From: Gammaproteobacteria bacterium
GTDB lineage: Bacteria; Pseudomonadota; Gammaproteobacteria; Enterobacterales; Kangiellaceae
Reading direction: 5' to 3'
Length of the DNA stretch: 64,000 nucleotides
Assembly (NCBI GenBank): GCA_013373545.1
Contig: JABXHQ010000101.1
Span: forward strand, 1 to 64,000
In this document: one piece after another, positions 11,723-21,400 of the stretch
How positions within the stretch are numbered: the stretch's first letter is position 1
How the letters are laid out: every line of letters begins with the position of its first letter
Translations under genes and position numbers: made by a program
The notes under the pieces: generated by a model
Seen by the model: the letters and a program-made list of their open reading frames with translations, nothing else
What the model was told of the DNA's origin: nothing
Databases searched by the model: none

Positions 11723-12307
11723 ATGGGACGTAAAGCGCATTGCCGCCAACACATATTGCAATCAGGACTCGAAGTACTCTCCGCAAAGGGCTATAACGGC
11801 ACCGGTGTGAAGGAAATTGTCGAGCGCGCCGGTGTGCCGAAAGGTTCTTTCTACAATCACTTTGACAGTAAAGAGTCCTTCGTTATTGAGGCGCTGCAAA
11901 TGGCCGCGGCGCAAAGCTTAGCCGACGCCCGCCAACTCCTGCAAGATAACACTAAGCCACCAGTGGAACGTCTCATCGCTTTTTTTAGCCAGCAATACCA
12001 GTTAATGCGCGAACAGTCCTTTTGTGGCGGCTGCTTAGTCGGCAACATCAGCCTTGAGATGGCTGGCGAAAATGACAATTTGCGCGCCACCACCAATGCC
12101 ATCTTTGAGCAATACATTGGGTTGCTGGCTGAGGTTATTGCCAGCGCTCAACAGCCGGCGCCAAACGCTCAGCACACCGACCCGAAAGCGCTTGCTGAGT
12201 TTATTCACTGTGCTTGGGAAGGCACCTTGATGCGACTTAAAACCAGCCGCGAGCGTCAACCTTTCGATATTTTTATTCAGCAAATTCAACAGTTACTCGC
12301 CGATTAA
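11723..12307 (+). CDS. TetR-family transcriptional regulator (NemR/AcuR-like)
   Basis: A 194-residue repressor-type protein. The N-terminal helix-turn-helix (about 10-57) has AKGYNGTGVKEIVERAGVPK and the GSFYNHFDSKE motif. The C-terminal ligand domain has CGGCLVGNISLEMA, a Cys-containing segment reminiscent of NemR/AcuR-type regulators that sense electrophiles; the resemblance is from memory. It starts 20 bases after xseA and precedes the LpxR-like gene. GACCGGTC-type motifs flank it on both sides, which fits control of its own promoter and of the downstream gene. Confidence 0.88.
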   Translation: MGRKAHCRQHILQSGLEVLSAKGYNGTGVKEIVERAGVPKGSFYNHFDSKESFVIEALQMAAAQSLADARQLLQDNTKPPVERLIAFFSQQYQLMREQSFCGGCLVGNISLEMAGENDNLRATTNAIFEQYIGLLAEVIASAQQPAPNAQHTDPKALAEFIHCAWEGTLMRLKTSRERQPFDIFIQQIQQLLAD

Positions 12308-12352
12308 TTGAGTTTTTTCATCAATTCCATCGAATCCTACCCTTTAAAATAA

Positions 12353-12397
12353 GACGACCGGTCATATATATTACATCCAAGACGATTGGTCATTTAT
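12353..12397. promoter_or_regulatory. Tandem operator-like repeats upstream of the LpxR-like gene
   Basis: Two direct copies of AAGACGAyyGGTCATwTAT occur with a 28-bp period. Their palindromic cores are GACCGGTC (12356-12363) and GATTGGTC (12384-12391). The first shares 14 consecutive bases with the site before tetR. They end just before the ribosome site of the next gene and probably cover its promoter. Confidence 0.65.
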
Positions 12398-12410
12398 TTT
12401 GGAGCTGACC

Positions 12411-13592
12411 GTGAATACCTTTTTCGGCCTACTGCGATGGGCCATTACTGCAGTATTTTTCTGGCTACCGCTGTGGCTGAATGCCGAGCAATCCGCTACT
12501 ACGGAGCCGTCACACTCGACCAGCACAAACGCCGCAACACTACGCAGTAATCGCGCTGGTGCGGGTAGCATTCAAGACGAACGCTCACCGCTGCGTCAAT
12601 GGCAGTGGCTCAATCAAGAACCCGATGACGCCGGATGGGCCTTGTATATCGATAATGACTTATTCACCCTACGCCACCGTGATCAAGATTACACGGGCGG
12701 CCTGTCCATTACCCTCGCCGGAGCCCGAGCTAAGCATTATGCGCTGTCCCTTGAGCGGCCACGTGCCGCGATTACCCGTGGATTAGGTTTATTGCCAGAA
12801 CAAACCGCTGCCCACAGCTACCATCATGGAATCGAAGCTGGTTTCACCGTGTTTACCCCAAAATATATTGACGACCCAAGCCAGCAAAGCGGCGATCGTC
12901 CCTTTGCCAGTTTGCTTTATCTTGCCAATACCCAAGAAGTGATTGATAGCCATCGCGATACCGCATGGGTTAGCACCTTCACTGTCGGCGTACTTGGCCT
13001 TGACGCCGTGCATAAAATCCAAACCGAGCTCCATGCAGCGCTCGGCAGCGATCGACCACAGGGATGGGACAATCAAATCAGCGACGGCGGAGAGCTGACC
13101 GCTAAATACAGCTTTGGTAAACAGCAATTACTTACCTACCACTATGGCCAGACCAACTTTGAATTAAGTTCAACCAGCCAGTTTAGTGTCGGTTACCTGA
13201 CGGAAGCGACTTTTGGTCTCTCCGGTCGAATCGGAAATTTCCGCACTCCGTGGTATAGCTTTCGTCCGCAATTTAATGATTATTCAGAAAAGTCCACCAG
13301 CTTGGCAGGCTTAACCCAACCACAAACCGAGTTCTATTTTTGGGGCGGCCTTGCAGCGCACTTGCGGGGATACAATGCTTTCCTCCAGGGTCAAGGACGC
13401 AGCAGCAAAGTCACCTTTAGTCAGCGCCAACTGGAGCCGATTGTTTGGGATGCATGGATGGGGGTGACTCACCAATCGGCAAGTGGCTGGCGCATGAGCT
13501 ATTTGTTGCGCGCGCAATCATCCGAGGTACGAAGTGGACCTGCCAATCGTAGTGTTATATGGGGAGGGATCATTCTAAGTAGTCATTACTAA
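12411..13592 (+). CDS. LpxR-like outer-membrane lipid A deacylase
   Basis: A 393-residue precursor. A signal peptide (about residues 1-27, ending LWLNAEQ) precedes a low-complexity Ser/Thr/Asn stretch and then an LpxR/DUF2219-type beta-barrel. It opens with YIDNDLFTLRHRDQDYTGG, the conserved N-D...D..YT.G segment that holds the catalytic and calcium-binding residues of LpxR, which removes the 3'-acyloxyacyl chain of lipid A. GTG at 12411 is chosen because GGAG (12401-12404) lies six bases upstream; the in-frame TTG at 12399 overlaps that site. Tandem TetR-type motifs upstream suggest inducible expression. It could be another enzyme of the same barrel family. Confidence 0.82.
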   Translation: MNTFFGLLRWAITAVFFWLPLWLNAEQSATTEPSHSTSTNAATLRSNRAGAGSIQDERSPLRQWQWLNQEPDDAGWALYIDNDLFTLRHRDQDYTGGLSITLAGARAKHYALSLERPRAAITRGLGLLPEQTAAHSYHHGIEAGFTVFTPKYIDDPSQQSGDRPFASLLYLANTQEVIDSHRDTAWVSTFTVGVLGLDAVHKIQTELHAALGSDRPQGWDNQISDGGELTAKYSFGKQQLLTYHYGQTNFELSSTSQFSVGYLTEATFGLSGRIGNFRTPWYSFRPQFNDYSEKSTSLAGLTQPQTEFYFWGGLAAHLRGYNAFLQGQGRSSKVTFSQRQLEPIVWDAWMGVTHQSASGWRMSYLLRAQSSEVRSGPANRSVIWGGIILSSHY

Positions 13593-13594
13593 AA

Positions 13595-13612
13595 CGGCCG
13601 CGAATGCGGCCG
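13595..13612. terminator. GC-rich terminator between lpxR-like gene and der
   Basis: CGGCCGC/GCGGCCG form a perfect stem with a GAAT loop. On the minus strand it is followed by TTTT, so it mainly suits der; the T-run on the plus strand is poor. Confidence 0.6.
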
Positions 13613-13619
13613 CTGTTGA

Positions 13620-15020
13620 TTACTTTTTCTTACCAAACTTTTTAATTGCACGTTTGCGCTTAAGTCGCTGGCGTCGAGTGACTTCTTGCCTTTTACCTTC
13701 GTGCGGGTTTTTACCTTCTTTTAACTCTAATTTAATCGGCGTGCCGACAATGTTAAGCACTTTGATAAAGTGCTTAATTAAATAGCGCTGATAAGATTCA
13801 GGGAGCTTAGTGGTTCGATTCCCATGTATAACAATTCGCGGCGGATTATGCCCACCGGGGTGAGCATAACGCAACTTACTGCGAAATCCTTTAACTGTTG
13901 GCGGCGGATGTTTGGCTACCGCAATTTCTAATTCGCGGGTAAGTTTTGACGAAGACATTTCAACATTTGCACTGGTAAAAGCTTCATCAACAGAATCAAA
14001 TAAATCGCCAACGCCGCTGCCATGTAACGCTGAAATAAAATGCATACGGGCAAAATCAGCAAACACCATGCGTCGGTTGACTTCACTTTTAACCGCTTCT
14101 TTTTGTTCACCCGTCATGCCATCCCATTTATTGATAGCAATAACCAACGAGCGCCCAGCTTCCATAATAAAGCGCAGCAATGATAAATCTTGTTCGGTGA
14201 TCCCTTCTTTGGCATCAAACACCATAATTACCACATTGGCGTCTTCAATGGCTTGAAGTGTTTTTAGTACCGAGAACTTTTCCACGGTCTCTCTAACTTT
14301 ACCGCGCCGACGCACACCCGCTGTATCGATAATGGTGTAGGGTTTGTCGCGACGTTCCATGTCGATGTAGATAGAATCACGGGTAGTGCCCGGCATATCA
14401 AACACGACCACTCGCTCTTCACCCAACATGCGATTCACCAGGGTCGACTTACCCACATTGGGTCGCCCGACAATGGCGAATTTTGGATGCTTAGTACGGG
14501 CACGCTCAGCTTCTTCAAGCTGCTCGGTGGATGATAATGGCAGTAAGATGTCATCGGCTAACGCGCTAACCCCACGGCCATGGGCGGCAGCAATCGGGAG
14601 CACGCTATCAAAGCCAAGTGAGTAAAAATCAGCCACCGCGGCATCGGCATTGATGCCATCAATTTTGTTCACAACCAAATGAACCGGTTTGCCAGAGGCA
14701 CGTAATTCGCGCGCAAGATTTTCATCCACCGCGGTTAATCCCGCACGGGCATCAAGGATAAATAAAACAACATCCGCTTCCTGAACCGCCAACTTCGACT
14801 GCTCAGCCATATAGCCATCAATGCCAACTTCGCCGCCGGTAATACCGCCGGTGTCGATAATGATAAATGGATGGCCATGAATGCGCGCGTGGCCGTACTG
14901 ACGATCTCGGGTAAGCCCCGGTAGATCGGCAACTAGGGCATCGCGAGTGCGCGTCAAACGATTAAACAAGGTCGACTTTCCAACGTTCGGTCGGCCGACC
15001 AAGGCAATGACAGGAATCAT
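13620..15020 (-). CDS. der: Ribosome biogenesis GTPase Der (EngA)
   Basis: A 466-residue essential GTPase acting in 50S subunit maturation. Two tandem G-domains each have [10 protein letters not shown]-loops (near residues 8 and 183), DTGG / DTAG switch II motifs and NKID / NKWD specificity motifs. A KH-like C-terminal domain and a very basic tail rich in Lys/Arg follow. It lies 17 bases downstream of bamB on the same strand, the classical gammaproteobacterial order. Confidence 0.98.
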   Translation of the reverse strand: MIPVIALVGRPNVGKSTLFNRLTRTRDALVADLPGLTRDRQYGHARIHGHPFIIIDTGGITGGEVGIDGYMAEQSKLAVQEADVVLFILDARAGLTAVDENLARELRASGKPVHLVVNKIDGINADAAVADFYSLGFDSVLPIAAAHGRGVSALADDILLPLSSTEQLEEAERARTKHPKFAIVGRPNVGKSTLVNRMLGEERVVVFDMPGTTRDSIYIDMERRDKPYTIIDTAGVRRRGKVRETVEKFSVLKTLQAIEDANVVIMVFDAKEGITEQDLSLLRFIMEAGRSLVIAINKWDGMTGEQKEAVKSEVNRRMVFADFARMHFISALHGSGVGDLFDSVDEAFTSANVEMSSSKLTRELEIAVAKHPPPTVKGFRSKLRYAHPGGHNPPRIVIHGNRTTKLPESYQRYLIKHFIKVLNIVGTPIKLELKEGKNPHEGKRQEVTRRQRLKRKRAIKKFGKKK

Positions 15021-15037
15021 ACAGTTGGTATCTTAAG

Positions 15038-16252
15038 TTAGGCGTCTTTTAGCTGCTGGTACGCAATTAAATGACCATTGCGCGTTAATACAACCAGCAA
15101 GTCATCCACCACAAACGGTTTGGCGGCTACGCCATACTCTTCATGGTTATGAAAACGACACGCTTCGGAACTATCGTAGCAATCAGTATAGTTAATACTT
15201 GAGTTAATATTAATTTGACCGATGATTTGACCATCGGACTTATCAAACATATGTAAATAGCCACCCATATCACCAACCACAATATGGTCGCCAAATGCTG
15301 TTGGTGAGGTTGCTTGGCGTAAGAATAGCGCTTTTTGGGTCCACAACAGCGCGCCATTGTTACGATTCAAACTGGTGATATAGCCATTATCTTGAGTGAC
15401 CAACAACGTTTGGTTATCCACTTCAATATTTTGAAACGACGACAACTCTCGTGACCACATGGCTTCGCCAGAGCGCAAGTCCAATGCCACCATGTTCCCG
15501 TTAAACGACGCCGCATATAGCGTAGAACCAAAGACAATTGGCTGAGCATCAACATCGACCAAGCGCTCCAGATCAGAACGCCCACTCGGAGCGGTCACTT
15601 GCCGCTCCCAAGCCAGCTGACCCGACTCAAGAATAAATACACCTACTTTACCGTTGGCAAAACCGGCGATTGCAGCACCGAGGGCAATCACTGGGGAGGA
15701 AGTGCCGCGCAGCGTTAGACTCGGTAATGAGCGATCGTAAAACCATTTTTGTTCGCCCGTTTGGCCATCCAGCGCAAAAATTTTGCCGTCCACCGTATTT
15801 ACGACTACGAAACCATCGGCGGCAGCGGGTGTTGCAATAATTTCACTCGACACTTGGCTTTGCCAAAGCTCTTCACCCGATTCAACATCAAGTGCGATAA
15901 CTTGACCTTCTCGAGTACCCACCAGCGCCATACGACTGGAAACGGTAACGCCAGCGGAAACGCGTTCGGCTAGTTTGGTTTGCCATATACGCTTACCCGT
16001 TTTTGGATCCAAAGCGGTCACCGAACCACTGGCATCGGCTAAGAAAATCTTGCCATAACCAGAAGCCGGTTCAAGTTTCAAAAATTCGTCTTGAATCCCA
16101 TCTCCGACACTCACACTCCAAGCTTCGCTGTAACGAACTTTGGTTTCCGGTACCGATGGAATCGGATTTGGCAGTACTTCGTCTTCATCGCCACAGCCGC
16201 TAAGTAACAATAAAGCCACGACTACGGGCGCGAAATATTTAGTTTTGATCAT
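15038..16252 (-). CDS. bamB: Outer-membrane assembly lipoprotein BamB
   Basis: A 404-residue BAM-complex lipoprotein that supports BamA in inserting beta-barrel proteins. A type II signal peptide with lipobox LLSGC (Cys near 20) precedes an eight-bladed PQQ-like propeller with repeated ALDxxSGExxW blades (e.g. ALDPKTGKRIWQ, ALDVESGEELWQ, ALDGQTGEQKWF). Its position between yfgM and der is the standard one. Confidence 0.96.
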   Translation of the reverse strand: MIKTKYFAPVVVALLLLSGCGDEDEVLPNPIPSVPETKVRYSEAWSVSVGDGIQDEFLKLEPASGYGKIFLADASGSVTALDPKTGKRIWQTKLAERVSAGVTVSSRMALVGTREGQVIALDVESGEELWQSQVSSEIIATPAAADGFVVVNTVDGKIFALDGQTGEQKWFYDRSLPSLTLRGTSSPVIALGAAIAGFANGKVGVFILESGQLAWERQVTAPSGRSDLERLVDVDAQPIVFGSTLYAASFNGNMVALDLRSGEAMWSRELSSFQNIEVDNQTLLVTQDNGYITSLNRNNGALLWTQKALFLRQATSPTAFGDHIVVGDMGGYLHMFDKSDGQIIGQININSSINYTDCYDSSEACRFHNHEEYGVAAKPFVVDDLLVVLTRNGHLIAYQQLKDA

Positions 16253-16290
16253 TACAACCCCTGTGATTGTGTCTAATTTAACGCTTTTTT

Positions 16291-16953
16291 CTAAGGTGTT
16301 GGCTCAGAGGTGGTAGTGGTTTCAGTAGCCACCGCAAGGTCGTCAATCATCATATCAAGTTCATTCTTAACCGCAAAAGACTCACTGGCTTCTTTCGCTT
16401 TAGTGTAAGCCTCTTGCGCGGCAACTTTGTTACCCTGCTTAGCATAGATATCACCCAACAAGCGCTGCTTCATACCTTCAAAACTGGCAGCTTTAATAGC
16501 ATTAACCGTCGCCAATGCGGCATCCACTTTACCCTGCTCTAACAACACACGTGCTAGGCGAGTAGACACCAAAGGTTGCATTTCAGTTCCCTCAGTATTT
16601 TTAACTGCCCATTCTAGTTGGGTTTGCGCACTGGCAAGATCATCCGCTTGGATGAATTGCTTAGCAAGGTGTAATGCGGCTAAAGCACCATAAGCGGTAT
16701 CAGCATACTCTTGTTTGATCGCTTCGCCAGCGCTCACAAATTCATCTTTGTTGGCTTTAAAGTCGATATCGGTAAACAACTCGTAAGCAACTGAGGCCCC
16801 TTGCTTAAGTTCAGTTTGGCTATCTTTCCACCAGTTATAACCTAAAAAGCCACCGATCCCGATGATGATTCCCACAATGATGGAAGTTCCATTTTCACTC
16901 CACCACTCTTTAATCGCTTTTAACTGCTCTTCTTCTGTATTGTAAACGTCCAC
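16291..16953 (-). CDS. yfgM: YfgM-family SecYEG-associated TPR protein
   Basis: A 220-residue inner-membrane protein with a short cytoplasmic N-terminus (EEEQLKAIKEWWSENG), one membrane helix (about 24-42, GIIIGIGGFLGYNWW) and periplasmic tetratricopeptide repeats. In E. coli YfgM binds the Sec translocon and PpiD and helps hand over periplasmic clients. It lies between hisS and bamB with 38-45 bp gaps. The tail is Thr/Glu rich (ATETTTTSEPTP). Confidence 0.92.
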   Translation of the reverse strand: MDVYNTEEEQLKAIKEWWSENGTSIIVGIIIGIGGFLGYNWWKDSQTELKQGASVAYELFTDIDFKANKDEFVSAGEAIKQEYADTAYGALAALHLAKQFIQADDLASAQTQLEWAVKNTEGTEMQPLVSTRLARVLLEQGKVDAALATVNAIKAASFEGMKQRLLGDIYAKQGNKVAAQEAYTKAKEASESFAVKNELDMMIDDLAVATETTTTSEPTP

Positions 16954-16998
16954 TTATTAACTCCTAACTCAACCAATCGGTTTATGGTTCAATACTGA

Positions 16999-18288
16999 TT
17001 ATTTTAAATCTTTGCCCATTGCTGTCGCGAGACTACTCGCTAAAGCACTCCACTCAAGGGTTTGTTGCGCTTTATCGACGCGTAAAAATTTTACTCCGAC
17101 GGTACCCGATGCGACTTCATCGTCACCTAATACCAAGGCGATTTCGGCTTGCGAGCGATCCGCTTTTTTAAATTGCTTTTTAAAATTACCACCGCCACAG
17201 TTCACCACTAAACGCAGCTTAGGGCATTGCTCACGTAATTGCTCAGCCAATACCATGGCTTGCGTTTCTGCTGCGTCGCCCATGGCAATCAAATATACAT
17301 CGGGTGCATCCACTAAATCCGCTAGCACGCCGCTTTCCGTTGCCAACGCTAAAATGCGCTCGAGTCCCATTGCAAAGCCGCTCGCTGGCGTCGCTTGACC
17401 GCCCAGCTGTTCCGCTAAACCATCATAGCGACCACCCGCGCAAATCGTGCCCTGTGCGCCGAGCTTATCGGTCATCCATTCAAACACTGTGCGGTTGTAA
17501 TAGTCCAGTCCGCGTACCAATCGGTCGTTAATTACATAGCTGATACCCGCTGCCGTGAGCATTTCTTGCAACCGCGCAAAGTGCTCTTTAGAAGCTTGGT
17601 CAACATGCTGCGAAAGTTTTGGTGCCGCCTCAATAAGCGCTTTCAGAGCCGGATTTTTTGAGTCCAAAATACGCAGCGGATTACTGCTTAATCGGCGCAG
17701 GCTATCTTCATCGAGCTGGGCTTTGTGCGTGGTGAAGTATTCAACCAACAAATCGCGGTAAGCCGCACGCGAAGCACTGTCGCCAAGAGTATTAATATGC
17801 AGTACAACGTCATCAGCAATGCCTAACTCGCGCCATAGTCGCGCGGTTAACAGAATTTGTTCAACTTCAACATCGGGACCTTGGTAGCCGAACGCTTCCA
17901 CCCCTAGCTGATGAAACTGTCGATAGCGCCCTTTTTGCGGATTCTCACGACGAAACATGGGCCCCATATACCACAATTTTTGCTGTTGGTTATACAACAA
18001 ACCATGTTCAATTCCGGCACGAACACAGCTAGCAGTTCCTTCGGGACGCAAGGTTAAGCTATCGTCGCTTAAATCGGTCCAGGTATACATTTCTTTTTCA
18101 ACAATATCGGTTACTTCACCAATCGAGCGCTTGAACAAAGCAGTCTTCTCGACGATGGGCATGCGGATTTCCGCATAGCCATATTGGCGCATTAAACGCA
18201 GCAACAAGGCTTCTAATGCCTGCCACGCAGGGCTCTGCTGCGGCAAAATATCATTCATCCCCTTGATTGCTTGAAACTTAGCTTTCAC
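16999..18288 (-). CDS. hisS: Histidyl-tRNA synthetase
   Basis: A 429-residue class II aminoacyl-tRNA synthetase charging tRNA-His. Motif 1 ([11 protein letters not shown]), motif 2 ([17 protein letters not shown]) and motif 3 ([10 protein letters not shown]) are clear, and the two histidine-specific signatures [14 protein letters not shown] and AGGRYDGL are present. The C-terminal anticodon-binding domain is complete. It leads the hisS-yfgM-bamB-der cluster. The usual upstream partner ispG is 5.5 kb away here because two genes intervene. Confidence 0.98.
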   Translation of the reverse strand: MKAKFQAIKGMNDILPQQSPAWQALEALLLRLMRQYGYAEIRMPIVEKTALFKRSIGEVTDIVEKEMYTWTDLSDDSLTLRPEGTASCVRAGIEHGLLYNQQQKLWYMGPMFRRENPQKGRYRQFHQLGVEAFGYQGPDVEVEQILLTARLWRELGIADDVVLHINTLGDSASRAAYRDLLVEYFTTHKAQLDEDSLRRLSSNPLRILDSKNPALKALIEAAPKLSQHVDQASKEHFARLQEMLTAAGISYVINDRLVRGLDYYNRTVFEWMTDKLGAQGTICAGGRYDGLAEQLGGQATPASGFAMGLERILALATESGVLADLVDAPDVYLIAMGDAAETQAMVLAEQLREQCPKLRLVVNCGGGNFKKQFKKADRSQAEIALVLGDDEVASGTVGVKFLRVDKAQQTLEWSALASSLATAMGKDLK

Positions 18289-18497
18289 GTCATACCCTTA
18301 AAACTGTTGTACTCTGCGTACGGCAGCGCACTTAAAACTCGGTCGTCGCCAAATAAACGCGGCATTATAGCTGAAATCAGCGCTTTGTGGAGAGCTTTAG
18401 CGCGGATTTCACGCTAATGAAGCAGAAATATCCACAACTGGGGAAAAATGTTAGAGCTGCTATACTAAAAACACCGCTATTTATTACTCACTGGCTA

Positions 18498-21400
18498 ATG
18501 AAGTTACTGATAATTATTATAATTTTCCTGCTGGCCGCGACGTCTTTTCCGCTCCAAGCAAACTCGGCAAATGTCGATTTAAAACACTTTTCGACGCGCG
18601 AAGGCCTTAGTCAAAGTGTGGTGTGGGAAATTGAGCGTGATCGTGATGGCTACCTTTGGTTAGGCACCGAAGAAGGCGTGAATCGCTTCGACGCTTATCG
18701 CCTTGGCGCGGTACCCGGACCGGACGGCTTATTTAATGCCCGTTATGTTGGCTTAATTCACCGTGATCGCGAAGATTACCTATGGATCAGCGTCGCCCCT
18801 AACCTTAATTATCGACTGAGTCCCGATGGCGACCAGTACACTTTAATGACCCTGCCCCAGCGGACGCCAGAAAATAACGAGCGGAATGAGCTTGAAGCGG
18901 CCTTTGAAGCCGACTCAGGCGACCTATGGCTGATCAATTACGAAGAAGCATTTCGCTACGATTATGGTGAGCAGCGGCTTGAATCGGTGGTCACTCGCAA
19001 AGATATTTGGCCGGAAGAGTTCAACAATAAAGTCTTTCGAGCAGTGTACAAATTTAATCATTACCTATTGCTAGCAACCACCGCCGGTCTTTACGCCGTC
19101 GACCTACGCGACCAGTCGGTAATTCCAATTAAACATCAGCCCATCGAGATCCTCAATGATGAGCAGAACAACGTTAAGGGTCTATTTAAATTGCCTGATG
19201 GGGCTTTATATGTAGCGACGGTCAGCGGCTTAACCAAAATTGATCAAAACAAACTTTTTAGTGCGTTAACCACTGGGCAAAAGCCACTGTTTAAGTTCGT
19301 CAATAAAGAACTCAATATTTGGGATATTGAACTCCTCAATGGTGACACTTGGGTCGCGACTGACGATGGGCTTTACCAACTCGAAAATGATCAGCTTGAG
19401 TTTACCTTTCGCTTTTCCGATCTACCGTTTAACTTATTCGATAATGACATCATTAAGTTAAAAGGTGATCGCGAAGGTAACTTGTGGCTTGGTAGCCGTG
19501 AAGATGGCTTTTTTAAATGGTTTCCGAACAACGCCATTGTGGATGTTATTAGCAATGTTCGCGGTAAAAAGAAAATGCTGCCCTCCAACTTGGCAAGGGT
19601 AATCAAAAAAGAAGGCGAACAACTGTTAATCGGTACGTCGCATGGACTTAGCAGCTATTCCATGAGCACCGGTGACACAAACACTATTTATGAAGTTGAT
19701 GATGAACGTGCTCCATTCACTACTGCCGACACCTACCAAATTGTGCGCTTAGATAATTACTATTGGGTACATCGCAACGACGGAATTAAATTACTCGATG
19801 TTGCAACCATGCAAGAATCATCGCGACCGCTGCCAGAGAAAACTATCGAAGTATTAAAAGAGCCTATTTGGAGCTCACAAAAGTTATCCGACCATGAAGT
19901 ACTAATTTTACAAAATAAAAAAGGCGCAATCTTCGACAGTCGCAGTGGCCAAATAAAAGAGGTTGAGTCACTCTCCGTAAGAGAAGACAAGGACGCCTAT
20001 TTTAATATTCTTACATCAAACCAACCGGCGGACTCTCAGTTCTACTTAACTCAATTTAATCGCGTCGATGTATATGATCCGGTCAGTGGCAGTGTGAAGA
20101 ACTTACACACGCTAAAACACGCAAACCCAAAACTAGCTACCGCTGTCAGCATTTTCAAAACCACTGGCCAGGTATGGGTAAACTATTACGGTCATGGTAT
20201 TTATATTATCGATGACCAAACTGGAGAGGAGCTGAGTTTTCTCGATGCCAAAAGTTTAGGCAGCGGAAATTTATTAGATATCTTCGAAGATGCTAATAGT
20301 AACTTATGGATTTCATCGAACGATGGTTTACTGCGCGTTAACCGTACAAACTTTACCGTTGAAAAATTCAACCGCCGTGATGGTCTGCCAACAAACGAGT
20401 TTGTTGGAGGAACAACCACGTCTCTCGATGGCGAGCGATTTGCTATGAGCACCAACAAAGGCGTGATCATACTCGACTTAACCAAGCTAGTACAAAAGCG
20501 TCGTCAGACCCCAAAAGTTCACCTAACCGGACTCAATCTTTTATCGAACTCAGAACAGAACTTTGGTGATAATAAAAACATTCAGCTGCAGTATGATGAC
20601 TTCGGCTTAAAAGTAGAATTCTCAGCGCTAATTTTTCATAAAACGAGTCAGGTTAAATATCGCTACTGGATCGAAGGCGACTCAAAAACCTCACCGGCGA
20701 TTACTTCAACCAGTGAAATATTATTTCCGAAGTTTAATCCAGGACGATCAGTACTAAAAATTGCGGCTATCGATTATAAAAGCGGCGATGAATCGGAACC
20801 TTTATCATTTAATATTAACGCCTTACCCGCCCCCTGGTTATCTCTACCGGCTTACATTGCTTACATCGCAACTTTTGTACTGACCGTAGGAATATTATTC
20901 TATCTTCGACATCGTCGCCAAGTCGCTTTATTATCCGCCCATGACGCGATTACTCGTAGCGAGAAGCGTTTACAATTGGCGTTAACGGGTAGCGATAGTG
21001 GCTTATGGGATTGGCGCTCAGAGAACAATTTAGTGTATGAGCCGCGCCTCGATTTTGCTATTGATAATAAAGAGCAATTGATCGGCTTTAACCAGCGTTT
21101 AAATTATATCCACCCAGATGACCAAAGCTTATATGCCTCTAAGTGGCAAAACTTTCTACTGCAATCAGAAAAAGGTTTTGAGCATGTCTATAGAATAAAG
21201 AACGAAAACAATGAATGGCGCTGGTTCCGTGACTTAGCTCGCGTATCGGAACTCGATGGTTACGATAATCCAAAACGAGTAACCGGCACCTATACCGACA
21301 TCACCACCCGCAAAGACACGCAAGACAAAATGCGCTTGTTTTTTGAGGCGTTTGAAAACACCCGAGATATCATTATTATTCTCGACAAAGATTTCATGGT

